Assembly: GCF_029846235.1 (NCBI RefSeq)
Contig: NZ_JARVWP010000001.1
Coordinates: 310,001 to 374,000 of the forward strand
Source: Bradyrhizobium sp. CER78
GTDB taxonomy: Bacteria > Pseudomonadota > Alphaproteobacteria > Rhizobiales > Xanthobacteraceae
Reading direction: 5' to 3'
Length of the DNA stretch: 64,000 nucleotides
Shown here: positions 17,842-27,087 of the stretch, piece after piece
Numbering within the stretch: the first letter of the stretch is position 1
Layout of the letters: each line of letters opens with the position of its first letter
Notes under the pieces: generated by a model
The model's input: only the letters and a program-made list of their open reading frames with translations
Told to the model about the DNA's origin: nothing
The model's database searches: none
Position numbers and translations under genes: made by a program

Positions 17842-17855
17842 CCATGCGCGCAGAC

Positions 17856-17869
17856 AAGGGCGACATTTG
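17856..17869 (+). promoter_or_regulatory. RBS and TTG start of the 851-aa GT2 gene
   Basis: AAGGG (17856-17860), six bases before TTG (17867-17869). The upstream part of the same frame (17684-17866) overlaps the preceding gene and is Arg/Pro-rich nonsense. The nearby ATG at 17844 is in another frame and ends at once. This decides the start. Confidence 0.7.
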
Positions 17870-20422
17870 ACCGCCGACGCGCGCAGGATCGCCTTTACGT
17901 CCAAAACGCTGCATCACGTCGATCTCGAGCGGGCCGCTGTCGGCGCGCTCGAGGCACGTGATTTCCGGCGCGCATTCGCGCTTGCCGACCGCCGCTGCCG
18001 GATCCTGCCGCATCCCGGCGCCCGCGCCCATCTGCTGCGCGCGGAGGCGCTGTTTCGCCTCGATCTCAGGGATGCGGCTGTCGCGAGCGTAGCCCGGGCG
18101 CTCGAGCTCGAACCGGACGATCTTGTCGCCGCTCGGCGGATGATGGCGTGGGGCGACGGCCTCCCGCAGCTCGAAGCCGCACGAAGCATCGCGCGGCGCG
18201 ATGACGATGCGGATTCAGTCAGGAGCGCGCTGCTGCTGCTCGAGCAGAACGGCCAGGACAGCTGCGCCCGCGTCGACTTCCTCGACGAGGAGGTGAAGGG
18301 ATGGGTGACGTGGCGAGGGTCGGACGATCCATATCTTTCACTGGCGCAGGCCGACCAATCCAGCACCATCCAGCTTCCCGCCGACCCCCGTCACAGATTC
18401 GCGCTCAACGGGCGACGCGCTGCGAGCTTCCGCCTGATGCGGCCGGCGTCCGCGAGCTCGCAACGCCTCGAGATCGCACAGGCGGACCACGTCATCGCAA
18501 GCATTCAACTCCCGGCCAACCGTGCACCGGATCGCCGCAATACACCCCAGCGCCCGCCTCGCGCGCGCAATGGCGAAACGCCCCCGCTCACCATCATCAT
18601 CCCGGTCTACCGGGATCTGGACGCAACGCGTGCCTGCATCGAGAGCGCATTGTCGGCCGTCGCCTGCACGCCCGGCTCGACCATCGTCGTCGTCGATGAT
18701 GCCTCGCCCGAACCCGCCATCAAGCATCTGCTCGGCGAACTGGCTGCGGAGTTGCGCATCCGGCTGCTGACCAACGCGCACAATCTCGGCTTTGTCGGCG
18801 CGATCAACCGGGCCCTCGGCGAGACGGGTGCGGGCGACGTCGTGCTGCTGAACTCGGACACGATCGTGCCGAAATATGCGCTGCAACGCTTGCGAAGCGC
18901 GGTGCGATCGACGCCGCGCGTGGGCACGGCGACCCCGCTCTCGAACAACGGCGAATATACCAGCTTTCCGGTCCCGAACCGGTCGAATCCCCTGCCCTCG
19001 CCCGGCGAGCTGGAATTGCTCGACGAATTAGCCGGCACGGCGAATTCCGGGATGGCCATCGACATCCCCAACGGCATCGGGTTCTGCCTCTACATCACCC
19101 GCGAATGCCTCGACGCCGTGCACGAGCTCTCCGACGACTTCTATCGCGGCTATCTCGAAGACGTCGACTTCTGTCTGCGCGCCACCGAGGCCGGTTTCCG
19201 CAACGTTTGCATCCCGTCAGTCTTTGTCGGACACGAGGGTTCTCGCTCGTTTCTCGGCGAGAAGCGTTCCCTGGTGCTGCGCAATCTTCGCGTCCTCGAG
19301 CACCGATACCAGCGCTATGCGACGGAATGCGCGGCGTTCCTGATTGCCGATCCGCTGCGCGATTGCCGCGCGGCGCTTGAGCTCAAGCTACTCTCGAACG
19401 AACGGCGCGCCGACGACCCGCACGTCATCCTCTGCGGCTCCTCGATCGGCCGCGAGATCGCCGTCAGGCGATGCAGGCAACTGGCGGCGGACGACAAGCG
19501 CGGCCTGGTCGTTCACTTCCGCACCGCCGGAGAACGCCGGATGGCCGCGATCTTCGATCCGGATGGCGGGGCCCCGCAGTCGATCACACTCGACGTTGCG
19601 ACGCCCGAGGGCCGCGAGGCCTTGCTGAAGTGTCTCGTCGATCTCCGAATCGAATCGCTCGTGATCGCGGAACCAAACCGCATCCCCGGCGCCTGCCTGG
19701 CACAGCTCACGCAACATTTCGCCTACGACCTCCTGGTCACCGACACCGCATTTGCAACGCGCGCCGTGACTGGATCTGGCGTGCATCCGGACTGGACAGG
19801 TCTCGTCGAACGGGCCCGGCGCGTGATGGTGATCGGCGAAAACGGGGCCGAGTTCTCCGACGCGGTGCTCGGCCTGCAGGCGACCAGGCTGAGCGCCCCA
19901 GCGGCACAGCCGGTGCCACCGCGCGCCGTGAACGGCCCGGCGCGTCTCGGTCTGCTGGCCCTGCACGCTAGCGCAGCGGAATTTCGTTTCGTGAGAGCGT
20001 TGAGCGATCAAATGGCCGAAGCCGACGAAGACGCCGCGATCATCGTGCTGGGTACCACCCTCGACGATCTCAAGCTGATGCAGCGCGCGAACGTCACGGT
20101 CGCCGGCGCAATCGGCGTCGACGACGTCGCGACGCTGATCGATGGTCACGGCATCACGAAACTGGTTCTCGACATCGGCGAACCGGCATTCGGGCATCCG
20201 CTGGTGGACGCGCTGCTGGCAACCGGATTGCCCACTGCCGCGATCGAATGGAGTCCGGCACCACCGGGACGCAGCCGAAACACCGACCTGAAGCTGCAGC
20301 CAGGGCTTGATACCGACGACGCGATTGCCGCCGTCCTCGACTGGGTGGCCGAGGACGTGCCGCTACATCCCGATCGGAGGCATGGTCGGTTGAGGCGGGA
20401 GGTTGGCGCGCGGCTTCCATGA
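17867..20422 (+). CDS. Large multidomain protein with GT2 glycosyltransferase domain
   Basis: 851 aa from the TTG at 17867. Residues 1-120 form TPR-like helices (RRAFALADRRCRIL, RDAAVASVARALELEPDDLV). A small beta region follows. The GT2 domain runs from about 240 to 500 (TIIIPVYRDLDATRACIESA, VVVDDASPE, LLNSDTIVPKYA, YLEDVDFCLRATEAGF, the usual DxD and EDVD-type elements). The C-terminal 350 residues show no family I know, but have a Rossmann-like alternation. It transfers an unknown sugar, probably in the cytoplasm. Its 3' end overlaps the convergent 781-aa gene by 60 bases. Confidence 0.82.
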   Translation: MTADARRIAFTSKTLHHVDLERAAVGALEARDFRRAFALADRRCRILPHPGARAHLLRAEALFRLDLRDAAVASVARALELEPDDLVAARRMMAWGDGLPQLEAARSIARRDDDADSVRSALLLLEQNGQDSCARVDFLDEEVKGWVTWRGSDDPYLSLAQADQSSTIQLPADPRHRFALNGRRAASFRLMRPASASSQRLEIAQADHVIASIQLPANRAPDRRNTPQRPPRARNGETPPLTIIIPVYRDLDATRACIESALSAVACTPGSTIVVVDDASPEPAIKHLLGELAAELRIRLLTNAHNLGFVGAINRALGETGAGDVVLLNSDTIVPKYALQRLRSAVRSTPRVGTATPLSNNGEYTSFPVPNRSNPLPSPGELELLDELAGTANSGMAIDIPNGIGFCLYITRECLDAVHELSDDFYRGYLEDVDFCLRATEAGFRNVCIPSVFVGHEGSRSFLGEKRSLVLRNLRVLEHRYQRYATECAAFLIADPLRDCRAALELKLLSNERRADDPHVILCGSSIGREIAVRRCRQLAADDKRGLVVHFRTAGERRMAAIFDPDGGAPQSITLDVATPEGREALLKCLVDLRIESLVIAEPNRIPGACLAQLTQHFAYDLLVTDTAFATRAVTGSGVHPDWTGLVERARRVMVIGENGAEFSDAVLGLQATRLSAPAAQPVPPRAVNGPARLGLLALHASAAEFRFVRALSDQMAEADEDAAIIVLGTTLDDLKLMQRANVTVAGAIGVDDVATLIDGHGITKLVLDIGEPAFGHPLVDALLATGLPTAAIEWSPAPPGRSRNTDLKLQPGLDTDDAIAAVLDWVAEDVPLHPDRRHGRLRREVGARLP

Positions 20423-22708
20423 CCGCGGCGGCCATGCGAGCGACGAGAACGGCGTCGAGTCCAGCCCCAGCAGCGGGCTGTAATAGGGATCGTCCAGCAG
20501 CACCGCGCCCCACTTCGCGCGCAGCATCGCCAGCTCGCGCCCGAAGCGTGCCTTGCGATCCGGCGCGGAATCGCGGCCCCGGCTGGCCGATTCCAGATGC
20601 ACGAGTTTTGCGTCCGGCGTGAACACAATCCGCTTTCCGAGTTGGCGCAGCTTCAGGCACAGATCGATATCGTTGAAGCTGATCGGGAAGCGGATCTCGT
20701 CCATGCCGCCGACCGCCAGGAAATCGCGCTTGCGCATCAAGAGGCAGGCCGCCGTCAGCGCCGAGCATTCGTGCGCGACCTGGAGCAGATCGCCGTAACC
20801 GGGATCACCATCCATCCGATCGTTGAAGGCGTGCGCAGCCGAGAAATTGGCGCCAAGCACCACCCCACCATGCTGCACGACGCTGCTCGGCCACAGCAGC
20901 TTGGCGCCGACGGCTCCGACATCGGGAGCCGCGAGCCGCCACAGCATCTCCGCCAGCCAGCCGTCATCGAGCGCCTCGATGTCGTTGTTGAGAAAGCAGA
21001 TGTTATCCGTATCGACGCAATCGACGGCAGCGTTGTTGATGGCTGCGAAGTTGAACGGCCCCTCGACCGAAATCACATCGATTTCGTCGTCGGACAGGCC
21101 CTCCAGATAATCCAGCGCGTCCGGCTCGCTCGAGCTGTTGTCGACGACGAGAATCCTGGCGTTGGTCTCATGTGCGGCGGGCAAGACCGTCTCGATGCAT
21201 CGCTTGAGAAGCTCGGCGCGATTCCTGGTCGGGATGATGATCGTGGTGCGCTCATTCCAATCGACGACGCGCTTGACCCGCACGGCCGGAAGCAGACCCG
21301 CTGTCCGCGGCTCGACATGCGCCTTGACGCGAGCCCGCGCGAAATACGCCTCGCTTGCGGCGACAAGCTCGGTGGTTGCAGTGGGCGCATCAATCCCCGG
21401 CAACGCCGCAACCGCCCCCGGCAGATGATAGGTTCGCTCGGGTTCAGCGCAGGACAGGAAGATGTCGTAAAGCGACGCCGCCGATCGCAGCGCCTCCACG
21501 GCGCGCTCCCGGCGCACTGCAAAGCAATACGCGCCATAGCCCTGCTCGAGCGCACGTTCGAGATCGAATGCTGGAAACGCCAGCGGCCAGACCGCACCGG
21601 CACCCGCGGCGACCTCGACGTCGCCATAGGCGAGATCGCAGCCGGCTTCGGAAGCGAACACGTCGGCGAAGCGCTGCAAGGCATCCTCGGCGAGGATCGT
21701 CCCGCTCAGGCAGAAGACGAAGAACGCGCTGCTCGCGGCATCGCCGTCGATAAACTCGCGCGCAGCCGCCGGATCGAACCGGCTGAACCCGCGCGCCGGC
21801 AGGCACACCGCCGACCACGCCGCATGCCGTTGGGCCTCGAGGCTCTCGATGCTCTCGTCCACCCTGGCTTCGCCGATCAGGACGACCGCGGCCTCGGATG
21901 GAACGTCAGACTCGATCGCCGGCGCGAAACGCTCCTTCCAGCTGCGATAAGTGTGAAACGGCACCGAAGCGGGCAACAGCTGATCGAACAATTGTCCGCG
22001 CAACCGCTCGCTATCCCAGCGTCCGAGCTCCGCGATGGTCTGCTCCAGGCCGCGCTCGAAAGCGACGAATGCGATCGGCTCCGAGATCACGCTCCGTCCC
22101 GAAACTGTCCGTGCGGACAGCCCGCGCACGCGGCCGTCGGCAAAATGCTCGGGCAGATGAAAATCGATCCGGCGACCGACGCCGAACTCGCCGCCCCGCG
22201 CAACGTTGGTCCACCCGGTCGGCTTCACGGTCATCACCGGCCGCTGCGCGATCAGAATCTCGATGTCTTCGTCGACGTCCTGCGAAAGCCAGCCCTCGAA
22301 GCGCAGACCTCCGGCCCATTTGATTTCGCCGATCCGGTGCCACTGCGCGTCCGGAGCTGCGACATCGCAGCGAATCGGCACACCGACAGCACCTCCGATA
22401 TTGGCCAGTCGCGCCTCGACGATCCCGGCGTTCGCGCCGACCTCATCCTGCACGTTGAAGGTAAAGCCAAATCGCCCGTCGCCGATTCCGGCATCGGCCA
22501 GCTCTGTTACAAACTCGTCACACAATGATGACATGTATGGCTCGCCATCGACGAGCAGCTCGACGGTGTAGCGCCGGCCGAGATCGGCGCGGTCGTAAAC
22601 AAATCCAGAAAACGTCGTGCGATCGTATCTGGAGAATTGCGTTTGCAATGACGCGTGTTCAGCTCCTGAGGGCCTCTGCTTGCCAATCGTTTTCGTGCTC
22701 ATGTCCAA
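20363..22708 (-). CDS. Large protein with C-terminal GT2 domain (rhamnosyltransferase-like)
   Basis: 781 aa. The first 190 residues are beta-rich and unfamiliar (YDRTTFSGFVYDRADLGRR, FTFNVQDEVGANAG, WINGLSQD-like pattern). Residues 190-470 look like a degenerate GT-like domain. A clear GT2 domain occupies about 490-740 (TTIIIPTRNRAELLKRCIET, LVVDNSSSEPDALDYL, NFAAINNAAVD, LLMRKRDFLAVGGMDE, FNDIDLCLKLRQLGKR), in the style of O-antigen rhamnosyltransferases. The Pro-rich tail is read from DNA that also encodes the end of the opposite GT2 gene. Linkage to the dTDP-rhamnose genes 2 kb away is suggestive, not proof. Confidence 0.82.
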   Translation of the reverse strand: MDMSTKTIGKQRPSGAEHASLQTQFSRYDRTTFSGFVYDRADLGRRYTVELLVDGEPYMSSLCDEFVTELADAGIGDGRFGFTFNVQDEVGANAGIVEARLANIGGAVGVPIRCDVAAPDAQWHRIGEIKWAGGLRFEGWLSQDVDEDIEILIAQRPVMTVKPTGWTNVARGGEFGVGRRIDFHLPEHFADGRVRGLSARTVSGRSVISEPIAFVAFERGLEQTIAELGRWDSERLRGQLFDQLLPASVPFHTYRSWKERFAPAIESDVPSEAAVVLIGEARVDESIESLEAQRHAAWSAVCLPARGFSRFDPAAAREFIDGDAASSAFFVFCLSGTILAEDALQRFADVFASEAGCDLAYGDVEVAAGAGAVWPLAFPAFDLERALEQGYGAYCFAVRRERAVEALRSAASLYDIFLSCAEPERTYHLPGAVAALPGIDAPTATTELVAASEAYFARARVKAHVEPRTAGLLPAVRVKRVVDWNERTTIIIPTRNRAELLKRCIETVLPAAHETNARILVVDNSSSEPDALDYLEGLSDDEIDVISVEGPFNFAAINNAAVDCVDTDNICFLNNDIEALDDGWLAEMLWRLAAPDVGAVGAKLLWPSSVVQHGGVVLGANFSAAHAFNDRMDGDPGYGDLLQVAHECSALTAACLLMRKRDFLAVGGMDEIRFPISFNDIDLCLKLRQLGKRIVFTPDAKLVHLESASRGRDSAPDRKARFGRELAMLRAKWGAVLLDDPYYSPLLGLDSTPFSSLAWPPRSWKPRANLPPQPTMPPIGM

Positions 22709-22928
22709 CCCTCAAACGGCGGCTCGATTGTCGGTCGATTTCAAGTTGAGAATATGTCCATGGCGCGTCAAAGGTGACTAGCGCGCACTCAACTGCACTG
22801 AGGCCATCACCGTTTGCACAAAAAGCCGCCGAGCTCCAACACAAACTATACGTATAAGACTTGGCGTTATCGGCGCCAATTGTGCTAGTGCTAACTCCTC
22901 CTCTCCACACTGATCGACGAGCGGATTC

Positions 22929-24236
22929 ATGAAGATTGCAATGGTTGGAACGGGATATGTAGGTCTCGTATCCGGAGCTTGTTTTGCCGACTTCGGCCAT
23001 CAGGTCGTTTGCGTCGACAAGGACGCCGGCAAGATCGAAGCCCTGAAGCGCGGCAAGATCCCGATCTACGAAACTGACCTCGATAAGCTCGTCGAGACCA
23101 ACACCGCCGCCGGACGGCTGACCTTCACGACGGAGCTCGCGGGCGCCGTCGGCGACGCCGATGCAGTGTTCATCGCGGTCGGAACGCCCTCGCGGCGCGG
23201 CGATGGCCATGCAGATCTGAGCTACGTCTATGCAGCCGCCAAGGAGATCGGCGCCGCGCTCAAGAAGTTCACCGTGGTGGTCACGAAATCGACCGTGCCC
23301 GTGGGCACCGGCGACGAGGTCGAACGCCTGATCCGCGAGACCAGTCCCGACGCCGATTTCGCGGTGGCTTCGAACCCCGAATTCCTGCGCGAAGGCGCCG
23401 CGATCCAGGATTTCCGCCATCCCGACCGGATCGTCGTCGGCACCGAGGACGAGCGGGCCAAGAAGGTGATGGGCGAAGTCTATCGTCCGCTCTACTTGAA
23501 CCAGGCGCCGATCCTCTATACCGCGCGGCGCACGGCGGAACTGATCAAATACGCCGCAAATGCCTTCCTCGCTACCAAGATCACCTTCATCAACGAGATC
23601 GCCGATCTCTCTGAAAGGGTCGGTGCGAACGTGCAGGAGGTCGCGCGCGGCATCGGGCTCGACAACCGGATTGGAACCAAGTTCCTGCATGCCGGCGCGG
23701 GCTATGGCGGCTCCTGCTTCCCGAAGGACACCCGCGCCTTGTTCAAGACGGCGCTCGATCACGACGTGCAGCTGAAAATCGTCGAAGCCACGCTGACCGC
23801 GAACGACAATCGCAAGCGCGCGATGGCGCGCAAGGTCGCCAACGTGCTCGGCGGCGAGCTGCGCGGCAAGACGATCGGCGTGCTTGGCCTGACCTTCAAG
23901 CCCGATACCGACGACATGCGCGAGGCGCCCTCGATCCCGCTGATCAACGGCCTGATTGATTTCGGTGCCAAGGTTCGCGCCTATGACCCGGTCGGCATGG
24001 AGCAGGCGCGCAAGGAATTGCCGGAGATCGAGTACTGCACGGACGCCTATGAATGCGCGCGCCAGGCCGATGCGCTGGTCATCGTGACCGAGTGGCGCCA
24101 GTTCCGCGCGCTCGATCTCAAGCGCATCAAGCAGGAGATGAAGCATCCTGTCGTCGTCGACCTGCGCAACATCTATCGCCCCGACGAGATGGCCGCGCAC
24201 GGCTTCACTTACGAGAGCATCGGCCGGCCGCGCTGA
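22929..24236 (+). CDS. ugd: UDP-glucose 6-dehydrogenase
   Basis: Oxidises UDP-glucose to UDP-glucuronate, a donor for acidic polysaccharides; 435 aa. It has an N-terminal NAD-binding motif (GTGYVGLVSGACFADFGH), the middle helix region with Lys in ELIKYAANAFLATKI, and catalytic Cys263 in GYGGSCFPKDTRAL. The C-terminal UDP-binding domain follows (LGLTFKPDTDDMREAPS). Length and motifs match bacterial Ugd. It is a single gene with its own intrinsic terminator (24281-24318). Upstream is a 220-base divergent promoter region with TTGGCG-N7-CGCCAA at about 22860-22880. Confidence 0.94.
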   Translation: MKIAMVGTGYVGLVSGACFADFGHQVVCVDKDAGKIEALKRGKIPIYETDLDKLVETNTAAGRLTFTTELAGAVGDADAVFIAVGTPSRRGDGHADLSYVYAAAKEIGAALKKFTVVVTKSTVPVGTGDEVERLIRETSPDADFAVASNPEFLREGAAIQDFRHPDRIVVGTEDERAKKVMGEVYRPLYLNQAPILYTARRTAELIKYAANAFLATKITFINEIADLSERVGANVQEVARGIGLDNRIGTKFLHAGAGYGGSCFPKDTRALFKTALDHDVQLKIVEATLTANDNRKRAMARKVANVLGGELRGKTIGVLGLTFKPDTDDMREAPSIPLINGLIDFGAKVRAYDPVGMEQARKELPEIEYCTDAYECARQADALVIVTEWRQFRALDLKRIKQEMKHPVVVDLRNIYRPDEMAAHGFTYESIGRPR

Positions 24237-24280
24237 GCGGCCGCAACGGACCGGCATCGATAGCCGCAGTTCGATCCTGA

Positions 24281-24318
24281 AGCCCCGCTCCGAGTAATCG
24301 GAGCGGGGCTCTGTTTTT
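24281..24318 (+). terminator. Intrinsic terminator of ugd
   Basis: AGCCCCGCTCCGA (24281 on) pairs with TCGGAGCGGGGCT (ending 24310), loop GTAA-like, followed by CTGTTTTTGT. It sits 45 bases after the ugd stop. Confidence 0.85.
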
Positions 24319-24364
24319 GTGCTGACGCGTTTTCCTCACGCGTTCCGGTATCCACTTTGCTCTT

Positions 24365-24601
24365 AAGCGGACGAGTTTTGGTTGAATCGGCTGGGCGCGA
24401 TCTCGGTTCACCTCTCCCCGTCGGGGAGAGGTCGGATTGCGCCTGGCGATGCGAAGCATCGTCCAGTGCAATCCGGGTGAGGGCTCTTGCTCTCTCGATA
24501 GACCGTAACTCCTCACCCGATTTGCTGCGCAAATCGACCTCTCCCAAGGGAGAGGTGAACCTTCGACGCCGTTCTAGCTCAACCGAATCTCATCAGGCTT
24601 A
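24365..24601 (-). repeat. Long palindromic repeat, copy B (inverted relative to copy A)
   Basis: Read on the minus strand it begins AAGCCTGATGAGATTCGGTT, matching AAGCCTAATGGGATTGAGTT of copy A at 8951. It has the same CACCTCTCCC...GGGAGAGGTG hairpins and ends in CCGATTCAACCAAAACTCGT. It occupies the gap between ugd and rfbD, and its edge supplies the rfbD stop codon. Confidence 0.8.
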
Positions 24602-25510
24602 GGCGTGGGCGGGCACGCCGAGCTGGACGAACGCATCCAGCTCGCGTGCGAGCGCTTCCTGCCAGGTCGGCATCGTGACGCCGAACTGCGCCTTCAGCCG
24701 CGTCAGATCCAGCCGCGAATTGCCGGGTCGCACCGCCTTGGTCGGGAAATCGGCCGTCGCGATCGGAACGATATCGTCGACGGCGAGCGTGACGCCACGC
24801 GACCGCAGCCCGCCGACGATGGCGGTGGCAAAGCCATGCCAGCTGGTTTCGCCGGCGCAAACGAGATTGACGACGCCGCCCCTGCGCTCGAGTTGATCGT
24901 ATAGCGTGGTCATGTTCGGCAGGACGATGCCGGCGACCGCACTGGCGATCGCTTGTGCGGTCGTCGGCGCGCCGATCTGATCGGCCACGATCCGCAGCTC
25001 CTTACGCTCGCCGGCAAGCCGCGCGATGGTGCGCAGGAAATTGGTGCCTTTTGCGGCATAGACCCATGAGGTGCGCGCGATCAGATGCGCTCCGCCCGCC
25101 GCCTGGATCGCGACGTCGCCGGCAAGCTTGCTCGCGCCGTAGGCCGACAACGGTTCGGTCGGGCTGTCCTCGCGCCATGACCGATCGCCTGAACCGTTGA
25201 AAACATAGTCGGTGGAGAAATGCACCAGCGGCACGCGGTTCGCAGCCGCCCATTTCGCGAGCGCTTCCGGTCCCCTGGCGTTGACCAGGAAGGCCAGCTC
25301 GCGCTCGTCCTCGGCGCGATCGACCGCCGTGTAGGCAGCCGGATTGATGATGAGATCCGGCTTCAGGCCCTCGAGCTGGGCCGTCACCATTTCCGGCTTC
25401 GACAGATCGAACTCCGCGGTCGGCGGCGAGATGATGGTGGCGTGGCTTTCCAGCAGAGGCTTCAGCGCACTGCCAACCTGGCCGCGCGTTCCCGTCAAAA
25501 GAATCCGCAT
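24599..25510 (-). CDS. rfbD: dTDP-4-dehydrorhamnose reductase
   Basis: Last step of dTDP-L-rhamnose synthesis, NADPH-dependent reduction; 303 aa. Motifs are GTRGQVGSALKPLL at the N-terminus, STDYVFNGSGDRSW, the YxxxK catalytic pair in YGASKLAGD and the C-terminal RPGNSRLDLTRLKAQFG. It overlaps the end of rfbC as TGATG at 25510, so the two are translationally coupled. Confidence 0.95.
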   Translation of the reverse strand: MRILLTGTRGQVGSALKPLLESHATIISPPTAEFDLSKPEMVTAQLEGLKPDLIINPAAYTAVDRAEDERELAFLVNARGPEALAKWAAANRVPLVHFSTDYVFNGSGDRSWREDSPTEPLSAYGASKLAGDVAIQAAGGAHLIARTSWVYAAKGTNFLRTIARLAGERKELRIVADQIGAPTTAQAIASAVAGIVLPNMTTLYDQLERRGGVVNLVCAGETSWHGFATAIVGGLRSRGVTLAVDDIVPIATADFPTKAVRPGNSRLDLTRLKAQFGVTMPTWQEALARELDAFVQLGVPAHA

Positions 25511-26064
25511 CAGATTTGTCCATAGGTGGGAAGGTTGCTGGCGTCGGCGAGCAACGGCGCATCCGCATCCTTTGCCGACAGCTGTGGCTTATCGACGCCC
25601 CATTTGATCCCGATCGCGGGATCGTTCCAGCGGATCGAGAGCTCGTCCTTGGGGCTGTAGAAGTCGTCGCATTTGTAGAAGAAGTCGGCGGTTTCCGAGA
25701 GCACCACGAAGCCGTGGGCAAAGCCGCGCGGCACCCATAATTGCCGGCGGTTGTCCTCGCTCAATTCGACCGCGACATGCTTGCCGAAATTCGGACTGCC
25801 GACACGCACGTCGACGGCGACGTCCAGCACCTTGCCGCGCAGCACGGTCACGAGCTTGCCCTGGGTGATCGGGTTTTGCAGATGCAAGCCCCGCAGCACC
25901 CCATAGGCCGAGCGGGACATGTTGTCCTGCACGAAGGGGCGCGTGATGCCGTGCTCGACATAACGGGGCGCCTGGTAGGTCTCGAGGAAGAAGCCGCGCT
26001 GGTCGCCAAACAGCTTCGGTTCGACGATCAGGACTTCCGGAAGTTCGGTCTTGATGACGTTCAT
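25510..26064 (-). CDS. rfbC: dTDP-4-dehydrorhamnose 3,5-epimerase
   Basis: Third enzyme of dTDP-L-rhamnose synthesis; 184 aa cupin fold. Signature residues appear in FVQDNMSRSAYGVLRGLHLQ (active-site His and Arg), the catalytic acid region VDVRVGSPNFGKHVAVELSE and WVPRGFAHGFVVLSE. It is the first gene of the minus-strand rfbC-rfbD pair and is divergent from rfbA across 111 bases. Confidence 0.96.
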   Translation of the reverse strand: MNVIKTELPEVLIVEPKLFGDQRGFFLETYQAPRYVEHGITRPFVQDNMSRSAYGVLRGLHLQNPITQGKLVTVLRGKVLDVAVDVRVGSPNFGKHVAVELSEDNRRQLWVPRGFAHGFVVLSETADFFYKCDDFYSPKDELSIRWNDPAIGIKWGVDKPQLSAKDADAPLLADASNLPTYGQI

Positions 26065-26175
26065 TTAACAAGGGTTCCAGTTTTGGGCAGGCCCGAAATG
26101 TTAATTTGCTACTCATAACAAACTTGTGCGGCGCACGCTATCTGTTATGTTTTGATAGTCAAACTGTGAGGGACC
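26065..26175. promoter_or_regulatory. Divergent promoter region rfbCD / rfbAB
   Basis: 111 AT-richer bases (ATGTTAATTTGCTACTCATA, TATCTGTTATGTTTTGATAG) separate two halves of one pathway, so both transcripts must start here. A small inverted repeat, GTGC-GGC-GCAC, lies at about 26127-26137. Exact promoter hexamers cannot be assigned. Confidence 0.45.
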
Positions 26176-27087
26176 ATGAAGGGCATCATCCTCGCCGGTG
26201 GAACCGGCTCGCGCCTCTACCCCGTGACTACCGTCGTCTCCAAGCAGCTGCTGCCTGTCTTCGACAAGCCGATGATCTATTATCCGCTGTCGACGCTGAT
26301 GCTCGGCGGAATCCGCGATATTCTGATCATCTCGACGCCGCAGGACAAGCCGCTGTTCCAGCGGCTGCTCGGCGACGGCAGCGAGATGGGCGTCCGCTTC
26401 GTCTATGCCACGCAGGAGACCCCGCGGGGTCTTGCCGACGCCTTCATCGTCGGCCGCGAGTTCATCGGTGATGACTCCGTCGCCCTTGTGTTAGGCGATA
26501 ACATTTTCTACGGCCACGGCCTGCCGAGCATGCTGTCGGCCGCCTCGGTCCGCAAGAAGGGCGCCACGGTGTTCGGCTACGTCGTGAACGCGCCGGAGCA
26601 GTATGGCGTGATCGAGCTCGACGGCATCGGCCGGGCGCTGTCGATCGAGGAGAAGCCGAAGCGGCCGAAGTCCAACGTCGCCGTCACCGGCCTCTATTTC
26701 TACGACAATGACGTGGTCGACATCGCGGCCGGCATCAAGCCGTCGCCGCGCGGCGAGATCGAGATCACCGACGTGAACAAGGCCTATCTCGAACGCGGCG
26801 ACCTCTATGTCGAGGTGCTCGGCCGCGGCTTCGCCTGGCTCGACACCGGCACGCATTCCTCGCTGGTCGAGGCCAGTCACTTCGTCCAGATCCTCGAGCA
26901 GCGCCAGGGCCTGCGCATCGCCTGCCCCGAGGAGATCGCGCTGCGCCAGGGCTACATCTCGCTCGAAGCCTTCGCGCGGGTGGCGCAGAAGACCGCAAAG
27001 AGCAGCTACGGCGAGTATCTGCTGTCGGTCTACCGTTCGTTCCAGGGTCAGCCCCGCACAGCCGAGGTATTCAAACATGCGGTTTAA
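26176..27087 (+). CDS. rfbA: Glucose-1-phosphate thymidylyltransferase
   Basis: First enzyme of dTDP-rhamnose synthesis, making dTDP-glucose; 303 aa. It has the nucleotidyltransferase signature [11 protein letters not shown], followed by [20 protein letters not shown], the Mg-binding Asp in [31 protein letters not shown], and the C-terminal part [14 protein letters not shown]. It overlaps rfbB by 11 bases. Confidence 0.96.
   Translation: MKGIILAGGTGSRLYPVTTVVSKQLLPVFDKPMIYYPLSTLMLGGIRDILIISTPQDKPLFQRLLGDGSEMGVRFVYATQETPRGLADAFIVGREFIGDDSVALVLGDNIFYGHGLPSMLSAASVRKKGATVFGYVVNAPEQYGVIELDGIGRALSIEEKPKRPKSNVAVTGLYFYDNDVVDIAAGIKPSPRGEIEITDVNKAYLERGDLYVEVLGRGFAWLDTGTHSSLVEASHFVQILEQRQGLRIACPEEIALRQGYISLEAFARVAQKTAKSSYGEYLLSVYRSFQGQPRTAEVFKHAV

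Noticed and set aside
17684..17866. Upstream part of the frame of the large GT2 gene
   Set aside because: Overlaps the 309-aa gene in another frame and is Arg/Pro/Ser-rich noise. The TTG at 17867 with AAGGG is a better start.
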